Assembly (NCBI RefSeq): GCF_030408555.1 | Contig: NZ_CP047048.1 | Span: 992,001 to 1,056,000 of the forward strand | Reading direction: 5' to 3' | Source of the DNA: Corynebacterium aurimucosum | GTDB taxonomy: Bacteria > Actinomycetota > Actinomycetes > Mycobacteriales > Mycobacteriaceae | DNA: 64,000 bases | Part shown: in pieces, positions 1-10,100 of the stretch | Numbering within the stretch: position 1 is the first letter of the stretch | Layout of the letters: each line of letters begins with the position of its first letter | Program-made: the position numbers and the translations under genes | The notes under the pieces: model-generated | Databases searched by the model: none | What the model saw: only the letters and a program-made list of their open reading frames with translations | What the model was told of the DNA's origin: nothing

Positions 1-9
1 CGAGGCCTT

Positions 10-1497
10 CTAGAGCACGAGGCGGCCGGTGCCCAAGCCCCACACCGCAGCCACCGCGCCGATAATCACCAGTGCCACCACGAACCACTCAAAAGTGTTG
101 AATACGCGTTCCTTCTTGTACAGGCGGGTAGCCACGTAAGGAATCATGCTGGGGACCACGGCCAGTGCACCAAGCAGCACGTAGACCGGGTCAGCAGCGT
201 AGATGAGCCACAGTGAGTAGATGAAGGCGACCAAGCCGATGAAAAAGTGTCGGCGATTTTCGCGGCGGCTCACCTCCGGGCCCGAGATGTCGAAACGCAC
301 CCCGGCATGTGGGTGCGTTAGGCCCTTGCCGCGCACGGCCAAGAGAACTAGGTACAGCGAGGAGAAGATGTAGGGCAGCAGGTACATGATTGTAGCTAGC
401 TGCACCATGGCGTTATAAGAGGTCTCGTTGAGGAAAAAGATAATGACGAAGAGCTGAATCGTCAGCGTGGAAATCAGCTGCGCTACCCATGGCGCGCCGG
501 CAATGTTCACGGTGCCGATCTTGCGGGGGAGAAGGCCATCGACAGCCATCATGACGATCGGCTCTGCGCACAGCATCTGCCAGGACACGTAGGCACCAAG
601 CACAGAAAGGCACAGACCAAGCGAGATGAGCGCACCACCCCATTCACCCACGGCGGCGGTGAGCACGGAGGCCATCGAGTTATCCGGCAGCGCGGCGAGC
701 TCCTCCTGGGTGAGTACACCGAAGCTCAGCGTGGACACGGAGACCAGCAGCGCCAAGACGCTGATGAAGCCGATGACGGTGGCACGGCCGACGTCGGAAC
801 GGGTGCGGGCCTGCTTCGAGTACACGGATGCACCCTCTACGCCGATGAAGACCCACACGGTAAAGAGCATGATGCCCTGTACCTGCTCGAAGAGGGACTT
901 ATCGGAAGTCTTGCCCCAGATATCCAAGGTGAACTTGTCCCAGCTAAAACCCACGAAAGCGAGGATGATGATGAAGGCCAGGATGGGCACAATCTTGGCT
1001 ACGGACGTCACCATGTTCATGATGGCCGCCTGCTTAATCCCGCGTGCGAGAACAGCAAAGATACCCCAGGACAACAAAGACACTGCGATGGCAGAAACCC
1101 AGCGGTGGTCGGCGTCAAAGAAAGGGACGTAGTGGCCGATAGTGTTGAAAAATAGGGTGGCGTAGCCCACCTGCGCCATCACGGAGCCGAGCCAGTAGCC
1201 CCAACCAGAGGTAAAGCCGATGAAATCACCCAAGCCGGCACGGACATAGGAGTACACGCCGGAGTCGAGATGTGGCTTGCGGTGAGCCAGGATCTGAAAA
1301 ACGAAGGCAACAGAGAGCATGCCCACGCCAGCAATGAGCCAGCCGATGAGCATGGCACCAGGGCCGGCCACGGAGGCGATGTTTTGCGGAAGAGAGAAGA
1401 TTCCGGCGCCCACCGTGGAACCGATGATGAGCGCGACGAGCGTCCACAGCGTCACGGAGTGCGTGCGCGGCGATTCGGTGAGATTGGAAGTGGTCAT
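10..1497 (-). CDS. Basic amino acid permease (APA family, LysI/ArcD-like)
   Basis: This 495-residue integral membrane protein has about 12-13 hydrophobic segments and the N-terminal consensus helix of the amino acid/polyamine antiporter group (residues about 17-40, with GSTVGAGIFSLP). The family exchanges or imports basic amino acids such as lysine, arginine or ornithine; Corynebacterium LysI is a close-sized relative. The substrate is inferred, not visible. The ATG at 1497 is preceded by an AAAGGGG ribosome site. The gene stands alone and is divergent from mazG. The protein is complete and the stop codon lies at 10-12. Confidence 0.85.
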   Translation of the reverse strand: MTTSNLTESPRTHSVTLWTLVALIIGSTVGAGIFSLPQNIASVAGPGAMLIGWLIAGVGMLSVAFVFQILAHRKPHLDSGVYSYVRAGLGDFIGFTSGWGYWLGSVMAQVGYATLFFNTIGHYVPFFDADHRWVSAIAVSLLSWGIFAVLARGIKQAAIMNMVTSVAKIVPILAFIIILAFVGFSWDKFTLDIWGKTSDKSLFEQVQGIMLFTVWVFIGVEGASVYSKQARTRSDVGRATVIGFISVLALLVSVSTLSFGVLTQEELAALPDNSMASVLTAAVGEWGGALISLGLCLSVLGAYVSWQMLCAEPIVMMAVDGLLPRKIGTVNIAGAPWVAQLISTLTIQLFVIIFFLNETSYNAMVQLATIMYLLPYIFSSLYLVLLAVRGKGLTHPHAGVRFDISGPEVSRRENRRHFFIGLVAFIYSLWLIYAADPVYVLLGALAVVPSMIPYVATRLYKKERVFNTFEWFVVALVIIGAVAAVWGLGTGRLVL

Positions 1498-1564
1498 TGG
1501 TTAAAAGTACCCCTTTAGGCGGGCTTTTGTGCAACTGCAGCGAATGTTCATAGGGCCCGGGACC

Positions 1565-1579
1565 TATACTCGTTGCTTA
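1565..1579 (+). promoter_or_regulatory. Leaderless promoter of mazG
   Basis: A TATACT -10 box at 1565-1570 lies 8 bases before ATG 1579, so transcription should start at or next to the start codon. There is no ribosome site, which fits a leaderless mRNA. Confidence 0.6.
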
Positions 1580-2196
1580 TGACTGTCCTGTTGTTAGATC
1601 CGCGCTGGCCCACCCTAATACCCATGGAGGCCGTTGGAAAACTGCAGGGACCTGTTGTTTTTACCGATGAAGTTCCTGTGAAAGTTCGCTGGGACTTCGA
1701 CCAGTTACTGAGCGGTGAGGATCCTGCAGGCCACGGTGTTGTGGTGAGCACGGACCCCTCCCATCCGCAGGTGCGCGCGCTTATCGACGCCCACGCGGAG
1801 CTCATCCTCGCCCCTTCCTTGGAGGATCCGATGTGGCAGGCGCGCGAGGTGATGATGCGCGCGCGGCGCATAGGGGAGTGGGAGCGCGACCAAACCCACG
1901 AGACCCTGCTGCCATATATGGAGGAAGAGTCCGGTGAGTTTGCCGAGGCGGTGCGGGAGCATGCTTCGGATGCTGAGTTGCTTAAGGAATTGGGCGATGT
2001 CTTCCTGCAGATCCTCTTCCACGCCGAAATCGCGGCGCGCCGTGGGGCCTTCAACCTTGATGATGTTGCGATGTCTTTCGTCAACAAAATGCGCTCCCGC
2101 GCGCCCTACCTTTTTGATGGCTCAGAGGACATCGTGGGGGTAGAGGAACAGGAGCGCCTGTGGGCTGAAGGTAAGGCCCGAGAAAAGAAGGACTAG
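1579..2196 (+). CDS. mazG: MazG family nucleotide pyrophosphohydrolase
   Basis: The protein is about 205 residues long and belongs to the all-alpha NTP pyrophosphohydrolases, which hydrolyse nucleoside triphosphates to monophosphates and are thought to clean damaged nucleotides from the pool. The MazG core is in the C-terminal half: EEESGEFAEAV, followed by KELGDVFLQILFHA, gives the EExxE and ExxD metal-binding pattern. The first 80 residues are a separate N-terminal region, as in actinobacterial MazG. ATG 1579 is preferred over the upstream TTG at 1573 because of the -10 box placed for a leaderless start. Its stop overlaps the stop of the convergent secreted-protein gene. Confidence 0.88.
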   Translation: MTVLLLDPRWPTLIPMEAVGKLQGPVVFTDEVPVKVRWDFDQLLSGEDPAGHGVVVSTDPSHPQVRALIDAHAELILAPSLEDPMWQAREVMMRARRIGEWERDQTHETLLPYMEEESGEFAEAVREHASDAELLKELGDVFLQILFHAEIAARRGAFNLDDVAMSFVNKMRSRAPYLFDGSEDIVGVEEQERLWAEGKAREKKD

Positions 2197-2203
2197 TCCT
2201 TCT
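2186..2203. terminator. Palindrome over two convergent stop codons
   Basis: AGAAGGACTAGTCCTTCT is a perfect 18-bp palindrome. Its central CTAG contains the TAG stops of both mazG (+) and the facing secreted-protein gene (-). It may act as a compact two-way terminator, but no clear T-run follows on either side. Confidence 0.4.
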
Positions 2204-2615
2204 GGATCATGGAAGATAGCAGGGGAGCATAGTCAGCAATCTTGGAGGATAGACCCGTGCCGCCGGTGGCGATGGTGTCTTCCTTGACAATCTTGCACTC
2301 GAGAGCGCGGTCAGCGGTCTGGCCGGCGTACTTCACCGCGGCAAAGGCCAGCGGACCGAGCTCCTTGGAGTTGCCCAGTGCAGTGAGGTTCTTTGAAAGC
2401 TGGTTGCGGGTGGTATCCGGAGTCAGAAGCTCGCCTTCGGTGCTTTGATCGATGAGTGTGAGGGTGCTGCGCAGGGTGTTGCAGTCAGCCGACTGGATGC
2501 CCTGGGAAAGGAAGCCGCCCAGCTCAGTGAGGGAAGCGGCGGAGGCGGTAGCGGGTGCGATGGCACCCAGAGTAACAATGGCGGAAGCACTAGCGAGGAT
2601 ACGACGGATGGACAT
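2193..2615 (-). CDS. Small secreted protein of unknown function
   Basis: This 140-residue protein has a Sec signal peptide: RR near the N-terminus, a hydrophobic run, and an Ala-rich cleavage region near residue 27 (ATASA). The mature part has two cysteines (in ADCNTL and LECKIV), which could form a disulphide bridge. The ATG at 2615 follows a plausible AAGGAG ribosome site. I do not recognise a named family; proteins of this size and layout are common exported hypotheticals in corynebacteria. It is monocistronic and converges on mazG. Confidence 0.7.
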   Translation of the reverse strand: MSIRRILASASAIVTLGAIAPATASAASLTELGGFLSQGIQSADCNTLRSTLTLIDQSTEGELLTPDTTRNQLSKNLTALGNSKELGPLAFAAVKYAGQTADRALECKIVKEDTIATGGTGLSSKIADYAPLLSSMIQKD

Positions 2616-2854
2616 GGAACTCCTTGATTAAAAGAAAAGCACGTTTCTAGAACGGACGGTGATAGAACGTGGAGCACCAGCGGGGCCTCGGCTCTCTGTT
2701 CAACGCTGCAGTGTAGCGCAGAATGTTACGCGTGGGAACATTTTGACATAACTATTGTTTCGCAAATTTCGTAGGCCGTGCCTATATAGTCGCCTCGTTG
2801 CGCCCTCTGTGTCGCTAGACCCCCTTCGCGCAACGGGCTGTAGTATTCACCTTT

Positions 2855-5066
<2,212 letters not shown>

Positions 5067-5070
5067 GTTT

Positions 5071-5158
5071 GCCACTAGCCTCTAGTGGCAGTCTTCTCGG
5101 ACTGTCCGCTGAGCTAGCGCTAGTTCAGAAGGTGTCACAGGAAACTGTGGCACCTTTT
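5071..5158 (+). terminator. Hairpin cluster and terminator after eno
   Basis: Three inverted repeats follow eno: TGCCACTAG/CTAGTGGCA (about 5070-5090), a CTAGCGCTAG palindrome (about 5113-5122) and GGTGTCACAG-GAAA-CTGTGGCACC (5131-5154) followed by TTTT. The last is a classic intrinsic terminator with a GNRA-type loop. Confidence 0.8.
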
Positions 5159-5286
5159 GCGTTGGGAGGGTAGCTGCAGAGCCCAAGTTGACGCGGAGCA
5201 CGTTCCGGAACGGAATTTGAACTTCTGTGACACGTGTTATTTCTGAGACACGACGCGCGCCGCACAGCACTGGGGCCGGTCCGGGA

Positions 5287-5302
5287 TACAATGGCTTCCC
5301 GA
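5287..5302 (+). promoter_or_regulatory. Leaderless promoter of the septum protein gene
   Basis: TACAAT at 5287-5292 ends 9 bases before ATG 5302 and no ribosome site is present. A perfect 12-bp palindrome CGTTCCGGAACG at 5201-5212 lies upstream and could be an operator. Confidence 0.55.
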
Positions 5303-5805
5303 TGGCACGCACTATTTCTCCTCGTACGAAGCGCCGGAACACCGTTCCGGTACACACGCGTGCCCGCGATGCGCAGCGCACCAAGCGGAAGAAGACCCCG
5401 GTCCAGCCTAAAGGCCTGGACATTCTGGGCGTCGGTGTGATCATTGCCGTTATTCTCGTAGTCTTGTTATCCATTGCTGTCCCGCTGCGCAATTACTACC
5501 ACGGCCAGTCAGAAATTGCCCGCCTAGAAAGCTCTATTGCCGCCAAGCAGGCCCATAAGGATGAGCTCCTCACCGAGATTGATAAGTACAACTCGGAGGA
5601 GTACGTCAAGCAGGAGGCGCGTCGCCGGTTCGGTGTGATGGATGAGGGTGAAACGGCCTTCCGCATTATGGATCCGCGCATGGACTCGGGTGACACGGTA
5701 ACCTCGGAGCGTCGCGAGGATACCGATGACCGCGAGTGGTACGCGGTGTTGTGGGATTCTGTAGCGGAAGAAGCAGAGAATCAACCGCAAGCCCCTGCTG
5801 AATAG
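5302..5805 (+). CDS. Septum formation initiator, FtsB/DivIC family
   Basis: This 167-residue protein has a basic cytoplasmic N-terminus, one transmembrane segment (about residues 46-68) and an extracytoplasmic coiled coil (IARLESSIAAKQAHKDELL), followed by the family motif YVKQEARRRFGVMDEGE. FtsB/DivIC proteins help assemble the FtsQLB-type division complex at the septum. ATG 5302 is chosen over earlier in-frame codons because a TACAAT box stands 9 bases before it. The order eno, divIC-like, DUF501, ppx is conserved in Corynebacteriales, including Mycobacterium. Confidence 0.88.
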   Translation: MARTISPRTKRRNTVPVHTRARDAQRTKRKKTPVQPKGLDILGVGVIIAVILVVLLSIAVPLRNYYHGQSEIARLESSIAAKQAHKDELLTEIDKYNSEEYVKQEARRRFGVMDEGETAFRIMDPRMDSGDTVTSERREDTDDREWYAVLWDSVAEEAENQPQAPAE

Positions 5806-5839
5806 GACTCAACCATTCCTCCGTGTCACAATGGTTCCT

Positions 5840-6388
5840 ATGACCGTGACCGATGCTGATCTTAAAGTCGTCCGCGAACAACTGGGCCGCACCCCACGCG
5901 GCGTCGTGGACATTGCATACCGCACTCCGGACGGAGCCCCGGCGGTTATTAAGACCGCGCCTAAGCTTCCCGACGGCACCCCGTTTCCCACCCTTTATTA
6001 CCTCACCGATCCGCGCTTGACTGCTGAGGCATCGCGCCTTGAGGTTGCCCATGTCATGAAATGGATGGAGCAGCGCCTTGCAGAGGACGAGGACCTGCAG
6101 AAGGATTATCAAGCCGCGCATGAACACTACCTGGCAACCCGCAACGCCATGGAAGACCTAGGCACTGACTTTTCCGGTGGTGGAATGCCTGAGCGCGTGA
6201 AGTGCCTTCACGTCCTCATCGCGTATGCCCTGGCGGAGGGGCCAGGCCGCGTACGTTTCGGCACCGAAGCCGTAGCGATGGCCGCAGAACACGGTAAACT
6301 TCGAGGAAGTGCCATCCCAGAGGATTGGCCCACCGTGGGGGACCTGGGCATTGATATGGCCCAGTTCGATTTTTCTAACGCCGGTTAA
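5840..6388 (+). CDS. DUF501 domain protein
   Basis: A protein of about 182 residues covered by DUF501, a conserved actinobacterial family of unknown biochemical role. It contains a conserved HVLIAYALAEGPGRVRFG block, and a basic and acidic mix without membrane segments suggests a cytosolic protein. ATG 5840 is preferred over ATG 5831: CACAAT at 5827-5832 would serve as the -10 box of a leaderless message starting at 5840. It lies 16 bp before the exopolyphosphatase gene and is probably co-transcribed with it. Confidence 0.85.
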   Translation: MTVTDADLKVVREQLGRTPRGVVDIAYRTPDGAPAVIKTAPKLPDGTPFPTLYYLTDPRLTAEASRLEVAHVMKWMEQRLAEDEDLQKDYQAAHEHYLATRNAMEDLGTDFSGGGMPERVKCLHVLIAYALAEGPGRVRFGTEAVAMAAEHGKLRGSAIPEDWPTVGDLGIDMAQFDFSNAG

Positions 6389-6404
6389 GAGAAAGGCTAG
6401 CCTT

Positions 6405-7367
6405 ATGACTCGCGTCGCTGCTGTCGACTGCGGAACCAACTCCATTCGTCTGCTCATTAGTGAGATTCAGGAAGATGGAAAGATCCGCGACATCTCCCGC
6501 ACGATGGAGATCGTTCGTCTCGGACAGGGCGTCGATGCCACCGGTGAGTTTGAACCAGAGGCCCTTGCACGGACCCGCGCGGCGCTCGAGGGCTACGTCA
6601 AACAGATGAAGTTTGAGAAGGTCGAGCGCGTGCGCATGGTAGCCACCTCAGCCACCCGCGATGCAAAAAATCACCGCGAATTCTTTGACATGACTGAGGA
6701 ACTGCTCGGTCAAGTCCAGTCTGGTGCTCGTGCGGAGGTTATCTCCGGCGAGGAGGAAGCACTGCTGTCCTTTACCGGAGCGGTGGGGGACCTGCATTCT
6801 GAAGAGGGCCCATACTGCGTTATCGATTTGGGTGGTGGTTCGACGGAGTTCGTCGTTGGCACCATCGACGGTGAGATTCTCGGTTCCCACTCAGCGCAAA
6901 TGGGCTGTGTGCGTCTTACCGAGCGCATCATGCGCAATGATCCGCCCACCGAAGCGGAAATTGAGATCGCTACGGATTATGTGGCCGAGCGCATGGCCGA
7001 AGTCGAGAAGATCGTTCCTATCGATAAAGCCCTGACCTTCGTTGGCTGCGCCGGTACGTTTACGACTCTGTCGGCACTAGCCCAGGGGATGGAACGCTAC
7101 GATGCTGATTCCATTCATGGCTCCGAGCTGCGCTTCGACGCCCTGCGGGTGCTTATCCGTCAGATGATTGGTCTGCCTTCGGATGTTCGTGCTCTCAATC
7201 CCGTCATCCACCCTGGACGCGCGGATGTCATCGGCGGCGGATGCGTAGCGGTTGAGGGCATCATGACGATGATTGAACGCAATAGCGAGGCACGTTCTTT
7301 CTTCATCAGTGAGAAAGACATCTTGGACGGCATCATTACTGGCCTTGCAGCAAAGCTAGCGGGCTAA
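6405..7367 (+). CDS. Exopolyphosphatase, Ppx/GppA family
   Basis: This 320-residue protein has the ASKHA-fold phosphatase signatures: VAAVDCGTNSIRLLI at the N-terminus (phosphate 1 motif) and DLGGGSTEF near residue 140 (phosphate 2 motif). Members remove terminal phosphates from polyphosphate or hydrolyse pppGpp; the short single-domain form is typical of actinobacterial PPX proteins. ATG 6405 has an AGAAAGG ribosome site; the frame is open upstream, but the conserved N-terminus starts here. An 8-bp hairpin follows the gene. Confidence 0.9.
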   Translation: MTRVAAVDCGTNSIRLLISEIQEDGKIRDISRTMEIVRLGQGVDATGEFEPEALARTRAALEGYVKQMKFEKVERVRMVATSATRDAKNHREFFDMTEELLGQVQSGARAEVISGEEEALLSFTGAVGDLHSEEGPYCVIDLGGGSTEFVVGTIDGEILGSHSAQMGCVRLTERIMRNDPPTEAEIEIATDYVAERMAEVEKIVPIDKALTFVGCAGTFTTLSALAQGMERYDADSIHGSELRFDALRVLIRQMIGLPSDVRALNPVIHPGRADVIGGGCVAVEGIMTMIERNSEARSFFISEKDILDGIITGLAAKLAG

Positions 7368-7416
7368 GGTCGGAAGGTTACGCAGAAGCCGACCCTATTT
7401 TCGTCTCATGACTACC

Positions 7417-7445
7417 CGTGCCCTAAGATAAATGGGCACGGTTTG
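7417..7445 (+). terminator. Hairpin after ppx, overlapping the tRNA promoter
   Basis: CCGTGCCC and GGGCACGG form a perfect 8-bp stem around the loop TAAGATAAAT, followed by TTT. The loop itself contains a TAAGAT -10-like box (7424-7429) well placed to start transcription just before the tRNA at 7446. The element may end ppx and start the tRNA. Confidence 0.6.
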
Positions 7446-7522
7446 GCCCCCATAGCCCAATCGGCAGAGGCAGTCGACTTAAAATCGATTCAGTGTGGGT
7501 TCGAGTCCCACTGGGGGCACCA
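7446..7522 (+). tRNA. tRNA-Leu (anticodon UAA), short variable loop
   Basis: A full cloverleaf is visible. The acceptor arms GCCCCCA/TGGGGGC pair perfectly. The anticodon stem GTCGA/TCGAT holds the loop CTTAAAA, in which the conserved U33 is followed by UAA. The T arm GTGGG-TTCGAGT-CCCAC is perfect and the CCA end is encoded. Anticodon UAA reads UUA (Leu). The gene is only 77 nt with a 5-nt variable loop, whereas bacterial tRNA-Leu normally has a long variable arm. Confidence 0.9.
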
Positions 7523-7656
7523 TGACCAGAGGAAACGCTGGTCCAATCACGGGGTGGAGATTGAAAGCCCAAAAACTCTCTATCTAATCAGAGCAGTTGT
7601 CGTGGGGAAGAGCAGTGCTTGTCGACGATTCCCTGTTAAGCATGGATAATTTTGCG

Positions 7657-7746
7657 AAGTTTGAGATTTTTGGGAACTTCCTAGCAATGGGGAGCGTTGA
7701 TCCTAATGAACTGAAAGTCAAGGCGGCCCCGAGTGGCCGCTTTTTA
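7657..7746 (+). ncRNA. Possible small RNA or leader ending in a terminator
   Basis: A GATAAT box at 7645-7650 is followed by three successive potential hairpins: GAAGTT/AACTTC, CAATG/CGTTG and GCGGCC/GGCCGC. The last (7723-7740) is followed by TTTTT and is a textbook terminator. No coding potential is evident. It could be an independent small RNA of about 90 nt, the 3' part of the tRNA transcript, or an attenuated leader of the BI-1 gene 30 bases further on. Confidence 0.35.
7723..7746 (+). terminator. Intrinsic terminator before the BI-1 gene
   Basis: The stem GCGGCC/GGCCGC with a short loop is followed by TTTTT. It separates the tRNA transcript from the BI-1 gene. Confidence 0.8.
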
Positions 7747-7777
7747 GAGAAAGACTGTGAAAGGAATCGGGATTCGC

Positions 7778-8578
7778 GTGCGTTCTAGCAACCCCGTCAT
7801 GAGTTCCCTCTCGTCCAGCCAAAGTCAGACCCAGGTTAACCCCTACGGTCAGAGCGACAATCCGTTTAACCAGGGAAACCGTAGCGCCGATCGTCCGCTG
7901 ACGGTTGATGATGTCGTGACCAAGACTGGTATTACTCTTGGCGTCATTATCGTAATGGCCGTACTCAACTTTGCCATCGGTGAGTTGGTTAACCCGGGCA
8001 TTGCGATGATTCTTACCCTGGTTGGTGCGCTGGGCGGTTTCATTACTGTTCTCGTCTCAACGTTTGGCAAGAAGTTTGGTTCCGCTGCGGCGACGTTGAT
8101 TTACGCCGTGTTTGAGGGCCTTTTCGTGGGCGGCTTCTCGCTCATGTTCGCTGGCGTATCCTTCGGTAACTCCGATGGTATGGCGCTTATCGGTCAGGCC
8201 ATCATGGGCACTGTAGGTGTATTCATCGGCATGCTGATGGTCTACAAGACCGGTGCGGTAAAGGTCACCCCGAAGTTCAACAAGATCATGTTCGGTCTTA
8301 TTGCCGGTGTGGCAGTGTTGGCGCTGGGTAACATGCTGGGTGCTATTTTCTTCGGCTTCAACCCGCTGCGTGATGGCGGCATGCTCGCCATCATCTTCTC
8401 CCTTGTCTGCATCGTCTTGGCTTCGCTGTCCTTCATGACGGACTTTGACCAAGCTGATCGCCTTATCCGTCAGGGCGCTCCGGCTCAGTACGCCTGGGGT
8501 ATCGCTCTTGGTCTGGCTGTGACCTTGGTCTGGCTCTACACCGAGATTCTTCGTCTGCTGAGCTACTTTAGGGACTAA
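7778..8578 (+). CDS. Bax inhibitor-1/YccA family membrane protein
   Basis: This 266-residue protein has a Ser/Gln/Asn-rich N-terminal tail of about 50 residues and then seven hydrophobic segments filling residues 60-265, the BI-1/YccA topology. Its biochemical role in bacteria is unsettled; relatives act as pH-sensitive calcium leak channels or modulate membrane proteases. GTG 7778 is preferred to GTG 7757 because AAAGGA (7760-7765) is well spaced for it and the family start (RSSNPVMSSL) follows. A strong terminator lies just downstream. Confidence 0.85.
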   Translation: MRSSNPVMSSLSSSQSQTQVNPYGQSDNPFNQGNRSADRPLTVDDVVTKTGITLGVIIVMAVLNFAIGELVNPGIAMILTLVGALGGFITVLVSTFGKKFGSAAATLIYAVFEGLFVGGFSLMFAGVSFGNSDGMALIGQAIMGTVGVFIGMLMVYKTGAVKVTPKFNKIMFGLIAGVAVLALGNMLGAIFFGFNPLRDGGMLAIIFSLVCIVLASLSFMTDFDQADRLIRQGAPAQYAWGIALGLAVTLVWLYTEILRLLSYFRD

Positions 8579-8599
8579 TCAGTCTCATAACGCTATTGC

Positions 8600-8650
8600 G
8601 AACCGGTGGCCGGCACCACAATCTTTGTGGTTCCGGCCACCGGTTTCTTT
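8600..8650 (+). terminator. Strong terminator after the BI-1 gene
   Basis: The 13-bp stem AACCGGTGGCCGG/CCGGCCACCGGTT spans 8601-8645 and is followed by a T-rich tail. Confidence 0.85.
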
Positions 8651-9162
8651 TCTGAGCCGCGAACCTTCTATTGGGCACAGCGCCGGCTATAGGCGGAGCG
8701 TTCTTTCTTTCGCCTCAGTGCTAAAACCGTCGGAGCTATCCAGCCGTTAGCACGAATGTTCCTACAGTCCCGTGTGTGATTGTGTATTAATTCCGCTCGG
8801 TGCGTTAGTCATTTTCCCCGCGCTACGTGGATGGCCATCCACGTAGTTATGCTTGTGAAGTCAAAGGTTCTCCTGGTGGCTATGGGCGAAATGTTCGATT
8901 TATCGAAGCTTGAGAGAAGTCAATCAGGGGTTATGTGGGTTGCCGCTCGTCTGCTGGCAATGGTGTGACTGTTACTAACCGCAGTGTCGCGTTGTTGTGC
9001 CATTGCCATTTCCTTGCGTGTTGATGGAACTAGCTGGGCTTTTAAGCGGAGCTTGAGATGTTGTCTAGTGGGATCATATGAGGTGGTTGGCTTCCTGCTT
9101 TCCTATTGGAAAAACGACACCCGAAAGTTAACAGTGTTGTAATTAGGGGACCCCCACTTGGT
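8651..9162. other. Intergenic stretch without a recognisable gene
   Basis: No convincing coding region is seen. An inverted repeat GTGCTAA/TTAGCAC (about 8718-8755) surrounds a 22-base loop. Base composition is more AT-rich than the flanking housekeeping genes. Short open frames here have no ribosome site or family resemblance. Confidence 0.5.
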
Positions 9163-9417
9163 TATAATCGGCAGCTCGGTCACATGTAGATCACTGCTGG
9201 CGTCCAAGTTTCTTACAGGCTACGACCAGCGATTATTTATAAAAGTTCTATTAATGTCGTCGAATAGGTGTTCTGTCAGGAAATATTACATGAATCTTAT
9301 TTGGCTCTGGCGCGACATCTTGATAGTTCTCATGCATTCTGGTCGCAGAAGCCGCTCGAAGCTTTCAGCTTCAGCGAGGGGCTTCTGATGGTCAGGAAAA
9401 TTGGTTGAAAGGAAACC
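9163..9417 (+). promoter_or_regulatory. Promoter and long structured leader of the lipoprotein gene
   Basis: A perfect TATAAT -10 box lies at 9163-9168. The roughly 240-base leader ends with a long hairpin (9347-9386; AGAAGCC/GGGCTTCT arms with inner AAGC/GCTT pairs) about 20 bases before the ribosome site GAAAGGA of the gene at 9418. The leader may be regulatory. Confidence 0.45.
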
Positions 9418-10089
9418 ATGAAGCGAATCGGGGGCCTAGTGCTGGTGGCAGTTTGTATCGGGGTGCTGTCAAACTGTGCATCTCCGCTAGGTCTAGGTGC
9501 TCGCGACCATGGTGATAATCCGGGGGACTTTCACAATGTTCCTGGCGATAACACCGGCGGTGGCTCAGGGGACTCGGGGGTCGCTGATGCCACCGCCACG
9601 AGGTCGCGAGAGGATCAGGCTTCACGCGACGAGCCTCGTGCGGGAGATGGGGTGCTGCCGCCACTTGGTGATTTTGATCGACATGCTGAAGGCTTCCGCT
9701 TGTTTGATCCTTGTGTGGAGATTCCAAGGAATCGTCTAGAAGAAGCGGGACTCTCTATGCGCTTGGAGTCGAGTATCCGCGAATCTGGCTATTCTCACTG
9801 TGGCTTTCAGATTGAAAATTCAGAGGGAGAAACTGGTTTCGTTGGGCTCGGTGTAACCGATGTCGGCATTCAGGAGTTGGAAAAACAATATGGGGGACAA
9901 CGGGTCTATCAAGGTGAGAAGCTTCCGGTTATTGCCCTGAATGATCCTGATTTTGGTCGTCTATTTTGCACAGTGTATCTAGAGACCATCGGGGGAACTT
10001 TGATGATTGAATCTACTGGCTTTAGTACCACTCAAGATCACGATCGATGCGTGATCGGGGAAGAAATTCTTTATACGCTTACAACCTAA
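9418..10089 (+). CDS. DUF3558-like lipoprotein
   Basis: This 223-residue protein has a lipoprotein-type signal peptide (hydrophobic residues 5-18, Cys20), an acidic/Gly-rich linker (residues 25-75) and a C-terminal domain with FDPCVEIP near residue 100 and paired cysteines (SHCGF, RLFCTV, DRCVIG). The DPC start and Cys spacing resemble DUF3558, a family of actinobacterial surface lipoproteins of unknown function. The lipobox LSNC has Asn at -1, which is unusual. The ATG follows GAAAGGA. Eleven bases separate it from the downstream Gly-rich protein gene, so the two probably form an operon. Confidence 0.7.
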   Translation: MKRIGGLVLVAVCIGVLSNCASPLGLGARDHGDNPGDFHNVPGDNTGGGSGDSGVADATATRSREDQASRDEPRAGDGVLPPLGDFDRHAEGFRLFDPCVEIPRNRLEEAGLSMRLESSIRESGYSHCGFQIENSEGETGFVGLGVTDVGIQELEKQYGGQRVYQGEKLPVIALNDPDFGRLFCTVYLETIGGTLMIESTGFSTTQDHDRCVIGEEILYTLTT

Positions 10090-10100
10090 CGGGGGCGAAC

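Noticed and set aside
7657..7746. 6C RNA
   Set aside because: The two C-rich loops that define this actinobacterial RNA are absent.
8780..9388. Short frames at 8780-8968 and 9158-9388
   Set aside because: No ribosome site, biased composition, and no recognisable family; the second overlaps the TATAAT promoter.
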